Below, one piece after another: positions 52,205 through 61,659 of a stretch of DNA of 64,000 bases (positions are counted from its first letter, which is position 1; each line of letters begins with the position of its first letter). Both the position numbers and the translations under genes were made by a program. Source of the stretch: Sphingomonas citri (lineage in GTDB: Bacteria; Pseudomonadota; Alphaproteobacteria; Sphingomonadales; Sphingomonadaceae); the NCBI RefSeq assembly GCF_019429485.1, contig NZ_JAHXZN010000007.1, positions 1 to 64,000 of the forward strand, in the 5' to 3' direction. Below the pieces are notes generated by a model. That model was not told the origin of the DNA. It ran no database searches and saw only the letters and a program-made list of their open reading frames with translations.

Positions 52205-52885
52205 GCGCAGTCGCGTGAGCAGCGCGGCGACCTCGTCGTAGTCACGCGCGATCGCGTCGACCCCGATCGCGCGCAGCCGCTCGGCGTGATCGGGCGCGCA
52301 ATGCGACGCCGCCACCAGCCCGATGACATAGGCGCCGCTCGCCACCGCGCCGGTCGCACCGACGGGCGAGTCCTCGATCACCGCGCAGTGCTCGATCGGC
52401 ACGCCCAGCCGGGCCGCGCCGTACCAGTAGAGATCGGGCGCGGGCTTGCCACGCGCGACATGCTCCGCTCCGGAATAGAGATGGTCGCCGAATGATTCGA
52501 GCAGCCCGAGGTGCTGCAGGTGCGTGCGAATCCAGCGCACGCGGCTCGACGACACCACCGCGCGCGGCAGCTCCGCGGGCAGCGAGCGCACGAACGCCGC
52601 CGCCCCAGCCACCTCGGCGATCCCCTCGGCCAGGCAACGCTCGTCCTCGGCATGGCGCGCGGCGCGAAAGTCGTCGGGCAGCGGGCGCCCGATCCAGCGC
52701 TCGACCGCGCCGGTGAAGTCGGCGCCCGACAGACCCATGAACTGCGCCATCGCCTGCTCGGGCGAGGTGGGATGGCCCGCGTCGGTGAGATAATCGGCGA
52801 GATGGCGGTTGCCGCTCGCCTCGCTCTCGATCAGCACGCCGTCGAAATCGAACAGCAGCGCCTCGATCGGCGGCGCGACGCTCAT
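52166..52885 (-). CDS. HAD-family hydrolase (beta-phosphoglucomutase-like)
   Basis: A 239-residue HAD protein. Motif I is FDFDGVL with D13 and D15, motif II lies near AVVSSS, motif III is the lysine in GKPAPDLYWYG, and motif IV is VIEDSPVGA. The helical cap (about 25-90) makes it a C1-type phosphatase or phosphomutase. The substrate is unknown. It overlaps yggS by ATGA. Confidence 0.87.
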   Translation of the reverse strand: MSVAPPIEALLFDFDGVLIESEASGNRHLADYLTDAGHPTSPEQAMAQFMGLSGADFTGAVERWIGRPLPDDFRAARHAEDERCLAEGIAEVAGAAAFVRSLPAELPRAVVSSSRVRWIRTHLQHLGLLESFGDHLYSGAEHVARGKPAPDLYWYGAARLGVPIEHCAVIEDSPVGATGAVASGAYVIGLVAASHCAPDHAERLRAIGVDAIARDYDEVAALLTRLRSGGEWEAQQSIG

Positions 52886-53562
52886 CGCCGCGCCCCGAAC
52901 AGCGCCGAGCCGACGCGGACGTGTGTGGCACCGAGCGTCACCGCGGTCTCCAGATCGTCGGACATGCCCATGCTCAGTCCCTTCAGGTCATGGTCGCGCG
53001 CCAGCTTGGCGCAGAGCGCGAGATAGGGCGCCGGCTCGAGCTCGGCGGGCGGGATGCACATCAGCCCGGCGATCGGGAGACCGGCGTCGCGCGCCTGACG
53101 CAGCAGTGCGGGCAGCTCGTCGATCGCGCAGCCGCCCTTCTGCGGCTCGGCACCGATATTGATCTGGAGGAAACAGTCGGGCGCCCGCCCCTGCGCCGCG
53201 ATCGCGCGCGCCAGTGCCTCGACCAGAGAGGGCCGGTCGACCGAGTGGATCGCGTCCGCCAGCGCGACCGCGTCGGCGGCCTTGTTCGACTGCAGCTGCC
53301 CGATAAGATGGAGCCGCGCGTCGGGATTATCCTCACGCAGCGCCGGCCATTTCGCCTGCGCTTCCTGCACGCGGTTCTCGCCGAAGTCGCGCACCCCGGC
53401 GGCGAGCAGCGGGCGGATCGCCGCGGCGTCATGCGTCTTCGATACCGCGATCAGCGTCACGTCGGCGGGCGCGCGCTTCGCGACTCCGGCAGCGCGCGCG
53501 ATGCGGTCGCGCACCGCGGTGAGCCGCGCCTCGGCGTCGCGGGAGAGGTCGTCCTGGATCAT
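52882..53562 (-). CDS. YggS-type PLP homeostasis protein
   Basis: A 226-residue alanine racemase-fold PLP protein. PLP lysine K42 in AVSKTHD, FGENRVQEAQAKW, HLIGQLQSNKA, GLMCIPP and GLSMGMSDDLETAV...RVGSALFG are family signatures. It binds PLP without known catalysis and supports vitamin B6 homeostasis. Four-base overlap with the HAD gene. Confidence 0.93.
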   Translation of the reverse strand: MIQDDLSRDAEARLTAVRDRIARAAGVAKRAPADVTLIAVSKTHDAAAIRPLLAAGVRDFGENRVQEAQAKWPALREDNPDARLHLIGQLQSNKAADAVALADAIHSVDRPSLVEALARAIAAQGRAPDCFLQINIGAEPQKGGCAIDELPALLRQARDAGLPIAGLMCIPPAELEPAPYLALCAKLARDHDLKGLSMGMSDDLETAVTLGATHVRVGSALFGARR

Positions 53563-53584
53563 GCCCGGCGCTATAGGTGGCGCG

Positions 53585-54109
53585 ATGCGCGCCCGCCACC
53601 CCGACCGCTGGCTGATGACCGACGAGCGCCAGGGCGAGACATTATGGCGCGCGCTGGAGCGGCTGCCGCGCGGCGGCGGGATCGTCTTCCGCCATCACAC
53701 CACGCCCGCGCCCGCGCGAGCGCGGCTCTTCGCGCGGGTCGCGGCAGTAGCGCGTCGGCGCGGGCTGGTGCTCGTGCGCGCGGGCGCCACCCCCTTCCGC
53801 GGCGAGTGCGGCCGTCACGCGCGGCGCGGGAGCGATCTGGTGACCTGGCCCGCGCATACGCGTCGCGAGGCGATCGCGGCGGTGCGCGCGGGCGCGACGC
53901 TCGTCTTCGTCTCGCCCGTCTTCGCCACGCGCTCGCACCCCGGCGCGCGCGCGCTCGGTCCGCTTCGTGCCGCCGCGATCGCGCGCGGGCTGCCCGTTCC
54001 GGCGATCGCGCTCGGCGGGGTCGACGAGCGCCGCTACCGGCTCCGGCTGCGCGCGCTCGGCTTCGCGGGCTATGCCGCGATCGACGCCTGGGGCAGGCGC
54101 GCTGGCTGA
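53585..54109 (+). CDS. ThiE/TenI-like protein
   Basis: A 174-residue TIM-barrel protein resembling thiamine phosphate synthase: DLVTWPAHTRREAIAAVRAGATLVFVSPVFATRSHPGARALG carries the conserved HTRREAI..A and SPVFATRSHPG blocks, and VPAIALGGVDERRY the GGV phosphate site. At 174 residues it is shorter than typical ThiE (about 210), so TenI-type activity or a non-thiamine role is possible. It diverges from yggS. Confidence 0.82.
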   Translation: MRARHPDRWLMTDERQGETLWRALERLPRGGGIVFRHHTTPAPARARLFARVAAVARRRGLVLVRAGATPFRGECGRHARRGSDLVTWPAHTRREAIAAVRAGATLVFVSPVFATRSHPGARALGPLRAAAIARGLPVPAIALGGVDERRYRLRLRALGFAGYAAIDAWGRRAG

Positions 54110-54116
54110 GCGCGCC

Positions 54117-54809
54117 TCAGCCGATATGGTCGGCGAAGAAGGCGGCGGTGCGCTCGTCGGCCAGCTCGGCCGCGGCGTCCGAGCGGCGCCGACCGAACTC
54201 GGTGGCGAAACCGTGATCCTCCCCGGCATAGTCATAGAGCGTCACGCGCGGGTGATCGTCGAGCCCCTCGTGCATCGCCCCTTGGGTCGCCGCGTCGACG
54301 AAGCCGTCCGCGCCGGCGATATGGAGCAGCAACGGGCGCGCGATCGCGTGCTTCTCGCCGAGCAGCCCGTCGATCCCCACGGCATAATAGCCGACGCTCG
54401 CGTCGACGTCGGTGCGCGCCGCGGTCATATAAGCCAGGCGGCCGCCCAGGCAGTAACCGACCGCGCCGACCTTCTTGCCGCTCTCGGCGCGTGCGTAGCG
54501 GATCGCCGCCTCGATGTCCCGGACGCCGCCGTCCTGGTCGAACTCACCCATCAGCGCCAGCGCGCGCTCCATCTCGGGCGCGACATCGGGATCGAGCTCG
54601 ATCCCCGGCGTGATCCGCCAGAACAGGTCGGGCGCGACGGCGAGATAGCCGGCCTCGGCCAGCGTGTCGCATTTACGGCGGATGCCCGCGTTGATGCCGA
54701 AGATTTCCTGGATCACGACGATCGCGCCGCGCGGCGTGCCGGCGGGATCGGCGCGATAGGCGGGCATGTCACCGCCGTCGAGCGCGGTGATGGTAGCGAG
54801 GGCGGTCAT
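54117..54809 (-). CDS. Dienelactone hydrolase family protein
   Basis: A 230-residue alpha/beta hydrolase. VVIQEIFGINAGIRRKCD and the Cys nucleophile in GYCLGGRLAY mark the DLH family; DGFVDAATQ and EDHGFA give the acid and histidine. It hydrolyses lactone or ester intermediates of aromatic degradation or similar compounds. It converges with the ThiE-like gene. Confidence 0.9.
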   Translation of the reverse strand: MTALATITALDGGDMPAYRADPAGTPRGAIVVIQEIFGINAGIRRKCDTLAEAGYLAVAPDLFWRITPGIELDPDVAPEMERALALMGEFDQDGGVRDIEAAIRYARAESGKKVGAVGYCLGGRLAYMTAARTDVDASVGYYAVGIDGLLGEKHAIARPLLLHIAGADGFVDAATQGAMHEGLDDHPRVTLYDYAGEDHGFATEFGRRRSDAAAELADERTAAFFADHIG

Positions 54810-54930
54810 GCGGGGGCTCTCTCCTGGCGCCCGCCGCGCTACCCCGCGGACGTTGCGGAGCCTCGACGATCACGGGCATAAGCGGTGCCACGCTATCGCG
54901 CCCGTGGGGCGCGCTCAAGGAGCCGCGGCG

Positions 54931-55164
54931 ATGAAGGTGACGATCGAGCTCGACTGCACGCCCGAGGAGGCGCGCCGGATGATGGGCCTGCCCGATCTCA
55001 CCCCGCTGCACGACCTGTATCTCTCGCGCATGCGCGAGGCGCTCGACGGCCGCGTCGCGCCCGAGACCGTGGCCGCGATGATGCGGAGCTGGACTCCCGT
55101 AGGCGATGCGGGAATGGACTTCTGGCGTCAGCTTTTCGCGGCCAACAACGGCAAGTCGGGCTGA
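54931..55164 (+). CDS. DUF6489 family small protein
   Basis: A 77-residue protein with AAGGAG 8 bases before ATG 54931. MKVTIELDCTPEEARRMMGLPDLTPLHDLYL and MDFWRQLF are characteristic of a short sphingomonad family. Its function is unknown; family members may interact with granule or phasin-like proteins. It ends directly at the mnmE start, so it is in the mnmE operon. Confidence 0.8.
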   Translation: MKVTIELDCTPEEARRMMGLPDLTPLHDLYLSRMREALDGRVAPETVAAMMRSWTPVGDAGMDFWRQLFAANNGKSG

Positions 55165-56439
55165 GTGGACGCTGACACGATCTATGCGCTGTCGAGTGGC
55201 GCGCCGCCCGCGGCGATCGCGGTCGTGCGCGTCAGCGGTCGCCATGCGCTGGCGGCGGCAGCGGCGTTGGCGGGGCCGCTGCCCCCGCCGCGTAGCGCCG
55301 CCGTGAGGACACTCCGCGGCAGCGACGGCGCTCCGCTGGACCGTGCGCTGGTGCTCGTGTTTCCCGGGCCGAACAGCGCGACGGGCGAGGATCTCGTCGA
55401 GCTGCACCTTCATGGTGGGCGCGCCGTGGTCGCGGCGGTCAGCGCAGCGCTGGCCGACCAGCCCGGTTTGCGGCAGGCCGAGCCGGGCGAGTTCACGCGC
55501 CGAGCGCTGACGAACGGCCGGATCGACCTTCACCAGGCAGAGGGGCTGGCCGATCTTCTCGAAGCGGAGACAGAGGATCAGCGCCGCGCCGCGTTGGCGG
55601 CGAGCGACGGTATGCTAGGCGAGACGCTCGCTGGCTGGCTGCGGTCGCTCAGCGGTGCCGCTGCCATGATCGAGGCCACGATCGACTATGACGAAGAGGC
55701 GGATATTGCCCACGACCGCGTCGATGCCTGGCGCCCCGTCGTCGCGGCCGTACGTGACGAGATGGTCGCGCTACTCGCTCAACCTTCGGTGGAGCGGCTG
55801 CGCGACGGTCTGTTGGTGGTACTCGCCGGGCCGCCGAACGCGGGCAAATCATCCCTGTTCAACGCACTTCTCGGTCGCGACGCGGCGATCGTGACGCCCA
55901 TCGCCGGGACGACCCGTGACGTGATCGAAGCGCACGTCGTGCGCTCGGGTATCCCCTACCGTCTGTGCGACACTGCCGGACTCGCCGAATACACCGATGA
56001 TGTCGTGGAGCAGATCGGTATTGATCGGGCGCGCGCGCTGAGCGCTCAGGCTGACGTCATCCTCTGGCTTGGCGAGCGTGCAACAGCGCCCGTGGGTGCA
56101 GTTCACGTGACTGCAAAGGCGGATTTGGCGCACGAGCCTGGCGGTGACATATCTGTCTCCACAAAAAGTGCCGGATCGATCGACCGGCTCTGGGAGCTAC
56201 TTGCCTCGCACGCGCGCGAGCAGCTGACCCTCAGGTCCGATGTTGCGTTGCGGGAAACGCAGCGCGATGCCCTCCGCGGCGTCACTGACTCGCTGTCGAA
56301 CTCACTTTGCGAAATTGAACCGCTAATGAGCGCGGAAGAATTGCGCGTTGCACGACGGCTACTGGGAGGTTTAGTGGGGCAAGACGCGACCGAGGCGATG
56401 CTGGATGCGCTCTTCGGACGCTTCTGCCTCGGCAAATGA
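55165..56439 (+). CDS. mnmE: tRNA modification GTPase MnmE
   Basis: A 424-residue GTPase with GTG start immediately after the DUF6489 stop. The N-terminal tetrahydrofolate domain (IYALSSGAPPAAIAVVRVSG, GEFTRRALTNGRIDL), the G1 motif AGPPNAGKSS, G3 DTAG, and the C-terminal FCLGK with the invariant cysteine are present. With MnmG it makes the xm5U modification at wobble uridine. The length is slightly below the usual ~450. Confidence 0.95.
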   Translation: MDADTIYALSSGAPPAAIAVVRVSGRHALAAAAALAGPLPPPRSAAVRTLRGSDGAPLDRALVLVFPGPNSATGEDLVELHLHGGRAVVAAVSAALADQPGLRQAEPGEFTRRALTNGRIDLHQAEGLADLLEAETEDQRRAALAASDGMLGETLAGWLRSLSGAAAMIEATIDYDEEADIAHDRVDAWRPVVAAVRDEMVALLAQPSVERLRDGLLVVLAGPPNAGKSSLFNALLGRDAAIVTPIAGTTRDVIEAHVVRSGIPYRLCDTAGLAEYTDDVVEQIGIDRARALSAQADVILWLGERATAPVGAVHVTAKADLAHEPGGDISVSTKSAGSIDRLWELLASHAREQLTLRSDVALRETQRDALRGVTDSLSNSLCEIEPLMSAEELRVARRLLGGLVGQDATEAMLDALFGRFCLGK

Positions 56440-56440
56440 G

Positions 56441-58162
56441 TTGTTCCACGTGAAACAGTATGACGTTGTCGTGATCGGCGGCGGGCACGCCGGCACCGAG
56501 GCAGCTGCCGCTGCCGCGCGGCGCGGGGCCACGGTTCTGCTCGTGACTCAGTGCGTCGCGCAGATCGGGGCAATGTCCTGCAATCCCTCCATAGGCGGGG
56601 TCGGCAAAGGGCATCTTGTTCGAGAGGTTGACGCCTTTGACGGGCTGATGGGCGTCGCGGCCGACCACGCTACCATCCATCGTCGGATGCTCAATCGTTC
56701 CAAGGGTCTCGCGGTGCAAGGTCCGCGGGTCCAAGCCGATCGCCGGCTTTATCGAGAGTCGGTCCAGGCGCAACTTCTCGACTACGCCTCGTTGACGATC
56801 ATCCAAGACGAGGCCGTGGAATTGGAGACGGTCGGCGGTTCGATCACCGGCGTTCGCCTCGAGAGCGGCTCCTTGGTGCGAAGCCGCGCGGTGGTGATCG
56901 CGACCGGCACGTTCCTAGGGGGCCGACTTTTCCGCGGAGCAGAGCGGCTCGACGGCGGGCGGGTCGATGAACGGGCGAGCCATCGGTTGAGCCAGCAATT
57001 GCGCGCGCTGGATCTTCCCATCACTCGACTGAAGACGGGAACGCCGCCGCGGCTGGACGGTCGGACGATCGACTGGGCCCGGCTCGAACGGCAACCGAGC
57101 GACGCAGACATGTGGCGCATGTCCTTCCTGCCGAATGCTCACCCGCCGCTGCCCCAGCTCGCCTGCGCGATCACGCGCACCGACGAACGGGGGCATGACG
57201 TCATTCGGGCCGGACTGCCTGATTCGCCCCTGTTCGCCGGTGCGATCAAAGGTAGCGGGCCGCGCTATTGCCCGTCGATCGAGGACAAGGTGCATCGTTT
57301 CGGCGATCGCGACGGGCACCAGGTCTTCCTAGAGCCCGAAGGTCTCGACGATCACACTGTCTACCCCAACGGCATATCGACATCCCTCTCCCGCGAGACG
57401 CAGGAGCGATTGCTCGCGACAATCGCGGGGCTCGAGCGAGCGCTTATCACGACCTATGGCTATGCGGTCGAATACGACCACCTCGATCCGCGCTCGCTGG
57501 ATCACCGGCTGGCACTCCATGCCCTCCCTGGCCTGTTCTGCGCGGGGCAGATCAACGGTAGCACGGGCTATGAGGAAGCCGCCGCACAGGGTCTGATCGC
57601 CGGGCTCAATGCGTCGGCGCACGCGCTTTCGCTCGAGTCTTTCATCTGCGACCGCGCCGCCGGCTATATGGGAGTGATGGTAGATGATCTGGTGCTGCAA
57701 GGCGTGAGTGAGCCCTACCGGATGCTCACCGCGCGCGCCGAATACCGGCTCGCGCTGAGAGCGGACAATGCGGAGAGCCGGCTCACCGGGCTGGGGATCG
57801 CAGCGGGTGCGGTACGTGAGCAACGACGTGCATCGTTCGAGCGGCGGCAGGAGATGCGCGATCGGGCTCGGCTCGGAGACCGACGGGAGGTCGACCCCGA
57901 CGTGTCGAGCGAGATCGCAGAAGATTTACGCTACGCACCCTATCTTGAGCGCCAAGCCGCGGAAATAGCGAGAATGCGCGCCGATCGCGACGTCCGGATC
58001 CCCTCGTCCGAGGCGCTGCACGCCATACCCGGCCTCTCTACAGAGATGATCGAGCGACTTAGCATCGCTCGTCCGACCACCTTGGACGAGGCGTCAAGGG
58101 TTCGGGGTGTCACGCCGGCGGCATTGTCGGCTTTATGGCTCCACGCACGGAAAAGCGCGTGA
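56441..58162 (+). CDS. mnmG: tRNA uridine-5-carboxymethylaminomethyl modification enzyme MnmG (GidA)
   Basis: A 573-residue FAD enzyme. YDVVVIGGGHAGTEAA, CNPSIGGVGKGHLVREVD, CAGQINGSTGYEEAAAQG and PYRMLTARAEYRLALRADNA are MnmG signatures. The likely start is TTG 56441 (reading MFHVKQYDV, common in alphaproteobacteria) or GTG 56450. The start region encloses a parS sequence. It follows mnmE by one base and overlaps the rsmG start, in the partition-linked operon. Confidence 0.94.
   Translation: MFHVKQYDVVVIGGGHAGTEAAAAAARRGATVLLVTQCVAQIGAMSCNPSIGGVGKGHLVREVDAFDGLMGVAADHATIHRRMLNRSKGLAVQGPRVQADRRLYRESVQAQLLDYASLTIIQDEAVELETVGGSITGVRLESGSLVRSRAVVIATGTFLGGRLFRGAERLDGGRVDERASHRLSQQLRALDLPITRLKTGTPPRLDGRTIDWARLERQPSDADMWRMSFLPNAHPPLPQLACAITRTDERGHDVIRAGLPDSPLFAGAIKGSGPRYCPSIEDKVHRFGDRDGHQVFLEPEGLDDHTVYPNGISTSLSRETQERLLATIAGLERALITTYGYAVEYDHLDPRSLDHRLALHALPGLFCAGQINGSTGYEEAAAQGLIAGLNASAHALSLESFICDRAAGYMGVMVDDLVLQGVSEPYRMLTARAEYRLALRADNAESRLTGLGIAAGAVREQRRASFERRQEMRDRARLGDRREVDPDVSSEIAEDLRYAPYLERQAAEIARMRADRDVRIPSSEALHAIPGLSTEMIERLSIARPTTLDEASRVRGVTPAALSALWLHARKSA
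56442..56457. other. parS chromosome partition site
   Basis: The 16-mer TGTTCCACGTGAAACA matches the classic parS consensus exactly (TGTTNCACGTGAAACA). It spans the mnmG start region, 3.1 kb from parB. ParB encoded at 59546 is expected to bind here and spread to organise the origin region. Confidence 0.9.
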
Positions 58163-58767
58163 CCGAGGAAGAGGCGCGAGCATGGGTCGTTTCCCATTTC
58201 GACGAGGCCGCGGCGCTCCGGCTGGATCGGTTTGGTTCATTGGTGATCCAGGAGAACGCCAGACAGAATTTAATCGCGCCCGCGACCGTGGCGCAGATCT
58301 GGTCACGCCATCTGCTCGACTCTGCGCAGCTTCTTCTTCTTGCTGATCGAACGGGCGAGTGGCTGGACGTTGGCACCGGCGCAGGTCTTCCGGGCATGGT
58401 TATTGCTCTGCTGAGTGATCGACCTGTCACACTGATTGAACCGCGCCTCAGGCGGGTCGAGTTTCTCACCGCCGCGCGCGATGAACTCGGGCTAGGCAAT
58501 GTGTGTGTCGTCAAGGGCCGGGTCGAGAGCCTTCCTTCTCGAGCCTTCTCTGTGATCTCAGCGCGCGCCGTCGCCTCGCTCGAAGATCTGCTCGGCATGA
58601 CCCGTCACCTACGTGACGCGCAGACGCGGCTCGTACTTCCCCGCGGTCGCGGGGCAGCCGACGAGATTGATCTCGTCCGATCGCGATGGCAGGGTATGTT
58701 CCACGTGGAACACAGCCTCACCGACGCTGAATCGCTCATCGTCCTTGCTGACGGAGTTTCTGTCTGA
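58159..58767 (+). CDS. rsmG: 16S rRNA (guanine-N7) methyltransferase RsmG (GidB)
   Basis: A 202-residue methyltransferase starting at GTG 58159, overlapping the mnmG stop. NLIAPATVAQIWSRHLLDSAQL, WLDVGTGAGLPGMVIAL and VISARAVASLEDLL are RsmG blocks. ATG 58135 is an alternative start. It methylates 16S rRNA at G527. Its C-terminal codons for MFHVEH encode a second parS site. Its stop overlaps parA by one base. Confidence 0.93.
   Translation: MTEEEARAWVVSHFDEAAALRLDRFGSLVIQENARQNLIAPATVAQIWSRHLLDSAQLLLLADRTGEWLDVGTGAGLPGMVIALLSDRPVTLIEPRLRRVEFLTAARDELGLGNVCVVKGRVESLPSRAFSVISARAVASLEDLLGMTRHLRDAQTRLVLPRGRGAADEIDLVRSRWQGMFHVEHSLTDAESLIVLADGVSV
58697..58712. other. Second parS-like site, inside rsmG
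   Basis: TGTTCCACGTGGAACA is a perfect 16-base palindrome differing from the consensus parS by one base (A to G in the right arm). It lies 70 bases before the parA start and about 2.25 kb from the first site. Confidence 0.85.
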
Positions 58768-59549
58768 TGTTCTGCATCGCCATCGCTAATCAGAAAGGCG
58801 GGGTCGGGAAGACCACCAGCGCGATCAACGTCGCGACCGCGTTGGCCGCATCGGGGCACCGCGTTCTGTTGATCGACCTCGACCCACAGGGTAACGCTTC
58901 CACCGGTCTCGGTATCGCGCAGGCGCAGCGCGAGCGCTCGACCTATGACGTGCTGCTCGACGATGCCGGACTCGCGGAGGCCTCGGTACCGAGCGGCATT
59001 CCCCAACTCGACGTCATCCCCGCGACCGTCGACCTCTCGGGTGCCGAGATCGAGCTCGTTGAGACGAGCGATCGCACGCATCGCCTGCGTCGCGCGATCG
59101 ATCGCGCTGACCGAAGCTGGGATGTCGTGCTGATCGACTGCCCGCCCTCGCTCGGCCTGCTCACGATCAACGCGATGGTGGCGGCGGACGCGCTTCTCGT
59201 TCCTCTCCAGTGCGAGTTCTTCGCACTGGAGGGGCTCAGCCAGCTGCTCAATACGGTCGAGCGGATCCGGTCGCGCTTCAACCCGTCACTGTCGATCCTA
59301 GGCGTCGCGCTGACGATGTACGATCGTCGCAATCGGCTCACCGAGCAGGTCTCCGCAGACGTACGAGCGGTGCTCGGCAAGGTCGTTTTCGACACTGTCA
59401 TCCCCCGCAACGTTCGTTTGTCGGAGGCGCCGAGCCATGGTTTGCCTGCGCTGATCTATGATCATCGCTGTAGCGGATCCGAAGCCTATATCGCGCTGGC
59501 ACGCGAGCTGATCCAGCGCCTGCCGCGAGAGGAGAATGTAGCAGCATGA
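58767..59549 (+). CDS. parA: Chromosome partitioning ATPase ParA
   Basis: A 260-residue deviant Walker ATPase: ANQKGGVGKTTSAINVA, LLIDLDPQGNASTGLG, LIDCPPSLGLLTINAM and VPLQCEFFALEGLSQLL. ParA drives segregation of ParB-parS complexes. It starts within the rsmG stop and overlaps parB by ATGA. Confidence 0.96.
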   Translation: MFCIAIANQKGGVGKTTSAINVATALAASGHRVLLIDLDPQGNASTGLGIAQAQRERSTYDVLLDDAGLAEASVPSGIPQLDVIPATVDLSGAEIELVETSDRTHRLRRAIDRADRSWDVVLIDCPPSLGLLTINAMVAADALLVPLQCEFFALEGLSQLLNTVERIRSRFNPSLSILGVALTMYDRRNRLTEQVSADVRAVLGKVVFDTVIPRNVRLSEAPSHGLPALIYDHRCSGSEAYIALARELIQRLPREENVAA

Positions 59550-60466
59550 GTGATGCAGGAGCGCGACGCGCGCGCGGTGGTCTCGGGCGCGGATTGAACG
59601 CGCTGCTGGGTGACGTGGCGCAGGACGAGCGCGAGGCGGGCGAAGCGCCGGCGCGCGGCGCGGTACGAATGATCCCGGTCTCGGCGATCGCGCCGCATCC
59701 CGAGCAGCCGCGCCGCCACTTCGACGAGACGGCGCTCGACGAGCTCGCCGCCTCGATCGCTGAGCGCGGCGTGATCCAGCCGATCATCGTGCGCCCGCAT
59801 GGCCATGACTATCAGATCGTGGCGGGTGAGCGCCGCTGGCGTGCGGCGCAGCGCGCCCGGCTGCATGAAGTGCCGGTCGTCGTCCGCGAATATAGCGACA
59901 GCGAGACGCTCCAGATCGCGCTGCTGGAGAATATCCAGCGGCAGGACCTCAACGCGATCGAAGAGGCGCGCGCCTACCAAAGGTTGATCGACGAGTTCGG
60001 CCACACGCAGGACGCGCTCGCTCGCGCGGTGCACAAGTCGCGCAGCCACGTCGCCAACCTGCTCCGCCTGCTCGACCTGCCCGACGAGGTCCAATCCCGC
60101 GTCGTGAGCGGCACCCTGACGATGGGGCATGCGCGTGCGATGGTCAGCGCCGATGACCCGATCGCACTCGCCGATCAGGTCGTGACGCAAGGTCTCTCGG
60201 TGCGCCAGACGGAGAAGCTCGCCAGCAGCGACAAGCGCGGTGGCAACGCGGCTCCGCGTGAGACGACCGGCGGCGCGCGCAGGATGGCGCCGGCGAGCGC
60301 CGGCAGCGCCGACATCGCCGCGCTGGAGAACCAGCTCGCCGACCTGCTCGGGCTCAAGGTACATATCGCCTTCAACGAGGACGGACGCGGCTCGATCACG
60401 CTCGATTATAGCTCGCTGGAGCAGCTCGACATGGTGTGTCAGCGGCTGAGCGGCGAACGGATATGA
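59546..60466 (+). CDS. parB: Chromosome partitioning protein ParB
   Basis: A 306-residue CTPase/DNA-binding protein. GLGRGLNALLGD at the N-terminus, IAPHPEQPRRHFDE, GERRWRAAQRA, ALLENIQRQDLNAIEEARAYQRLI and the helix-turn-helix with SRSHVANLLRLL are clear. The C-terminal dimer domain ends QRLSGERI. It binds the nearby parS sites. It converges with holA across 180 bases without a recognisable feature. Confidence 0.96.
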   Translation: MSDAGARRARGGLGRGLNALLGDVAQDEREAGEAPARGAVRMIPVSAIAPHPEQPRRHFDETALDELAASIAERGVIQPIIVRPHGHDYQIVAGERRWRAAQRARLHEVPVVVREYSDSETLQIALLENIQRQDLNAIEEARAYQRLIDEFGHTQDALARAVHKSRSHVANLLRLLDLPDEVQSRVVSGTLTMGHARAMVSADDPIALADQVVTQGLSVRQTEKLASSDKRGGNAAPRETTGGARRMAPASAGSADIAALENQLADLLGLKVHIAFNEDGRGSITLDYSSLEQLDMVCQRLSGERI

Positions 60467-60645
60467 TCCACAGGACCTGACACCGCTCTCGAAGTCTCAG
60501 GGTCACCATAGCGCAGTAGAGCCACGTCCTTATCTGTGGCACCCTGGGCCGTCGCGCGTACCGTAGCACGGTTCGTCCTCGACGACCGAGACCGCCGGTG
60601 CAGCGAGTCGCCTACCCCCGGCCGCTGCCCCGGCCCTTGCCTTCT

Positions 60646-61659
60646 CTAGCGTGCCACCCGCTGCGCCAGCCGCAGCAGGAAGGTCTCCATCACCACGCGT
60701 CCGGCCGGGCCGGCGGCGATCACCTCGCGCTCGGTGCGCCGGGCCGCCGCGAGCGCGGCAGCGAGCGCCGGCACGCGCCAGCGCCGCAGCGCCGCGGCGG
60801 TGCTGGCCTCCTCGCGCCAGAAGACGCGGTGGCGCTTCATCACCTGTTCCACCCCCTCGCCCGTATCGATCGCGGCGCGCATGTCGGCGAGTGCCAGCAG
60901 CCGCCGCCCGAGCGCGCGTAGCAGCGGGATCGGCGAGCTGTCCGCCCCCGCCATCCGTCGCAGCCCCTCGACCAGGGCGGGCACGTCGCCGCCCGTCGCG
61001 GCGAGCACCACGTCGCCGATCTCACCCTCGGCGATGTCGGCACCGACCGCGTCGAGCGCCTCCTCGTCGGCGTCGGCCGGGCGGTCTGGCGCGGCGTCGA
61101 GGTAGAGCGCGAGCTTCTCGACCTCGCGCGCCATCACCGCGCGATCGCCGTCGCTCGCACGGACGATGCGCTGCACGGCGGTGGGCGCGATCCGCAGCCC
61201 CTCGGCGCGCCCCAGCTCGGCCACGACCGCGGCGGCGTCGCGCGCGTTGGGGGGATAACAGGCGAAGGCGAGCGCGCGATCCGAGTCGATCGCCGCCTTG
61301 ACCAGCTTCCCGGTCGACTTGACCGACGGCGCGATCACCACGACCGGGTTGCCCGCCCGCTCGAGATCGAGCAGCGCGGCCACGGCCTCCAGCACCTCCT
61401 CGCCCGCGCTGGTGACGCGAATGTAGCGCGGATCGCCGAACAGCGAGATCGCCGCCGCTTCGTCGCTGAGACGCGCCGGATCGCTGCGCAGCGTCGCACC
61501 GTCGAGATCGACCCGCTCGGCGCCCTGCCCCAGCGCCCGCGCCAGACGCGCGGCGTGCGCCTGTGCGGTCGCCTCGTCCGGGCCGTGGAGCAGATAGAGG
61601 CGGAGGTCCGCCGGCGGCCGGTCGAGCGCGGCGGTGAGCCGCGCCTCGGTCGCCTTCAT
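60646..61659 (-). CDS. holA: DNA polymerase III delta subunit HolA
   Basis: A 337-residue clamp-loader subunit. LYLLHGPDEATAQAHA, the LFGDPRYIRV strand and MAREVEKLALYL match HolA. Start ATG 61659 overlaps the lptE stop. It opens the beta clamp during replication. It is Ala-rich, as is common for this group. Confidence 0.9.
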   Translation of the reverse strand: MKATEARLTAALDRPPADLRLYLLHGPDEATAQAHAARLARALGQGAERVDLDGATLRSDPARLSDEAAAISLFGDPRYIRVTSAGEEVLEAVAALLDLERAGNPVVVIAPSVKSTGKLVKAAIDSDRALAFACYPPNARDAAAVVAELGRAEGLRIAPTAVQRIVRASDGDRAVMAREVEKLALYLDAAPDRPADADEEALDAVGADIAEGEIGDVVLAATGGDVPALVEGLRRMAGADSSPIPLLRALGRRLLALADMRAAIDTGEGVEQVMKRHRVFWREEASTAAALRRWRVPALAAALAAARRTEREVIAAGPAGRVVMETFLLRLAQRVAR

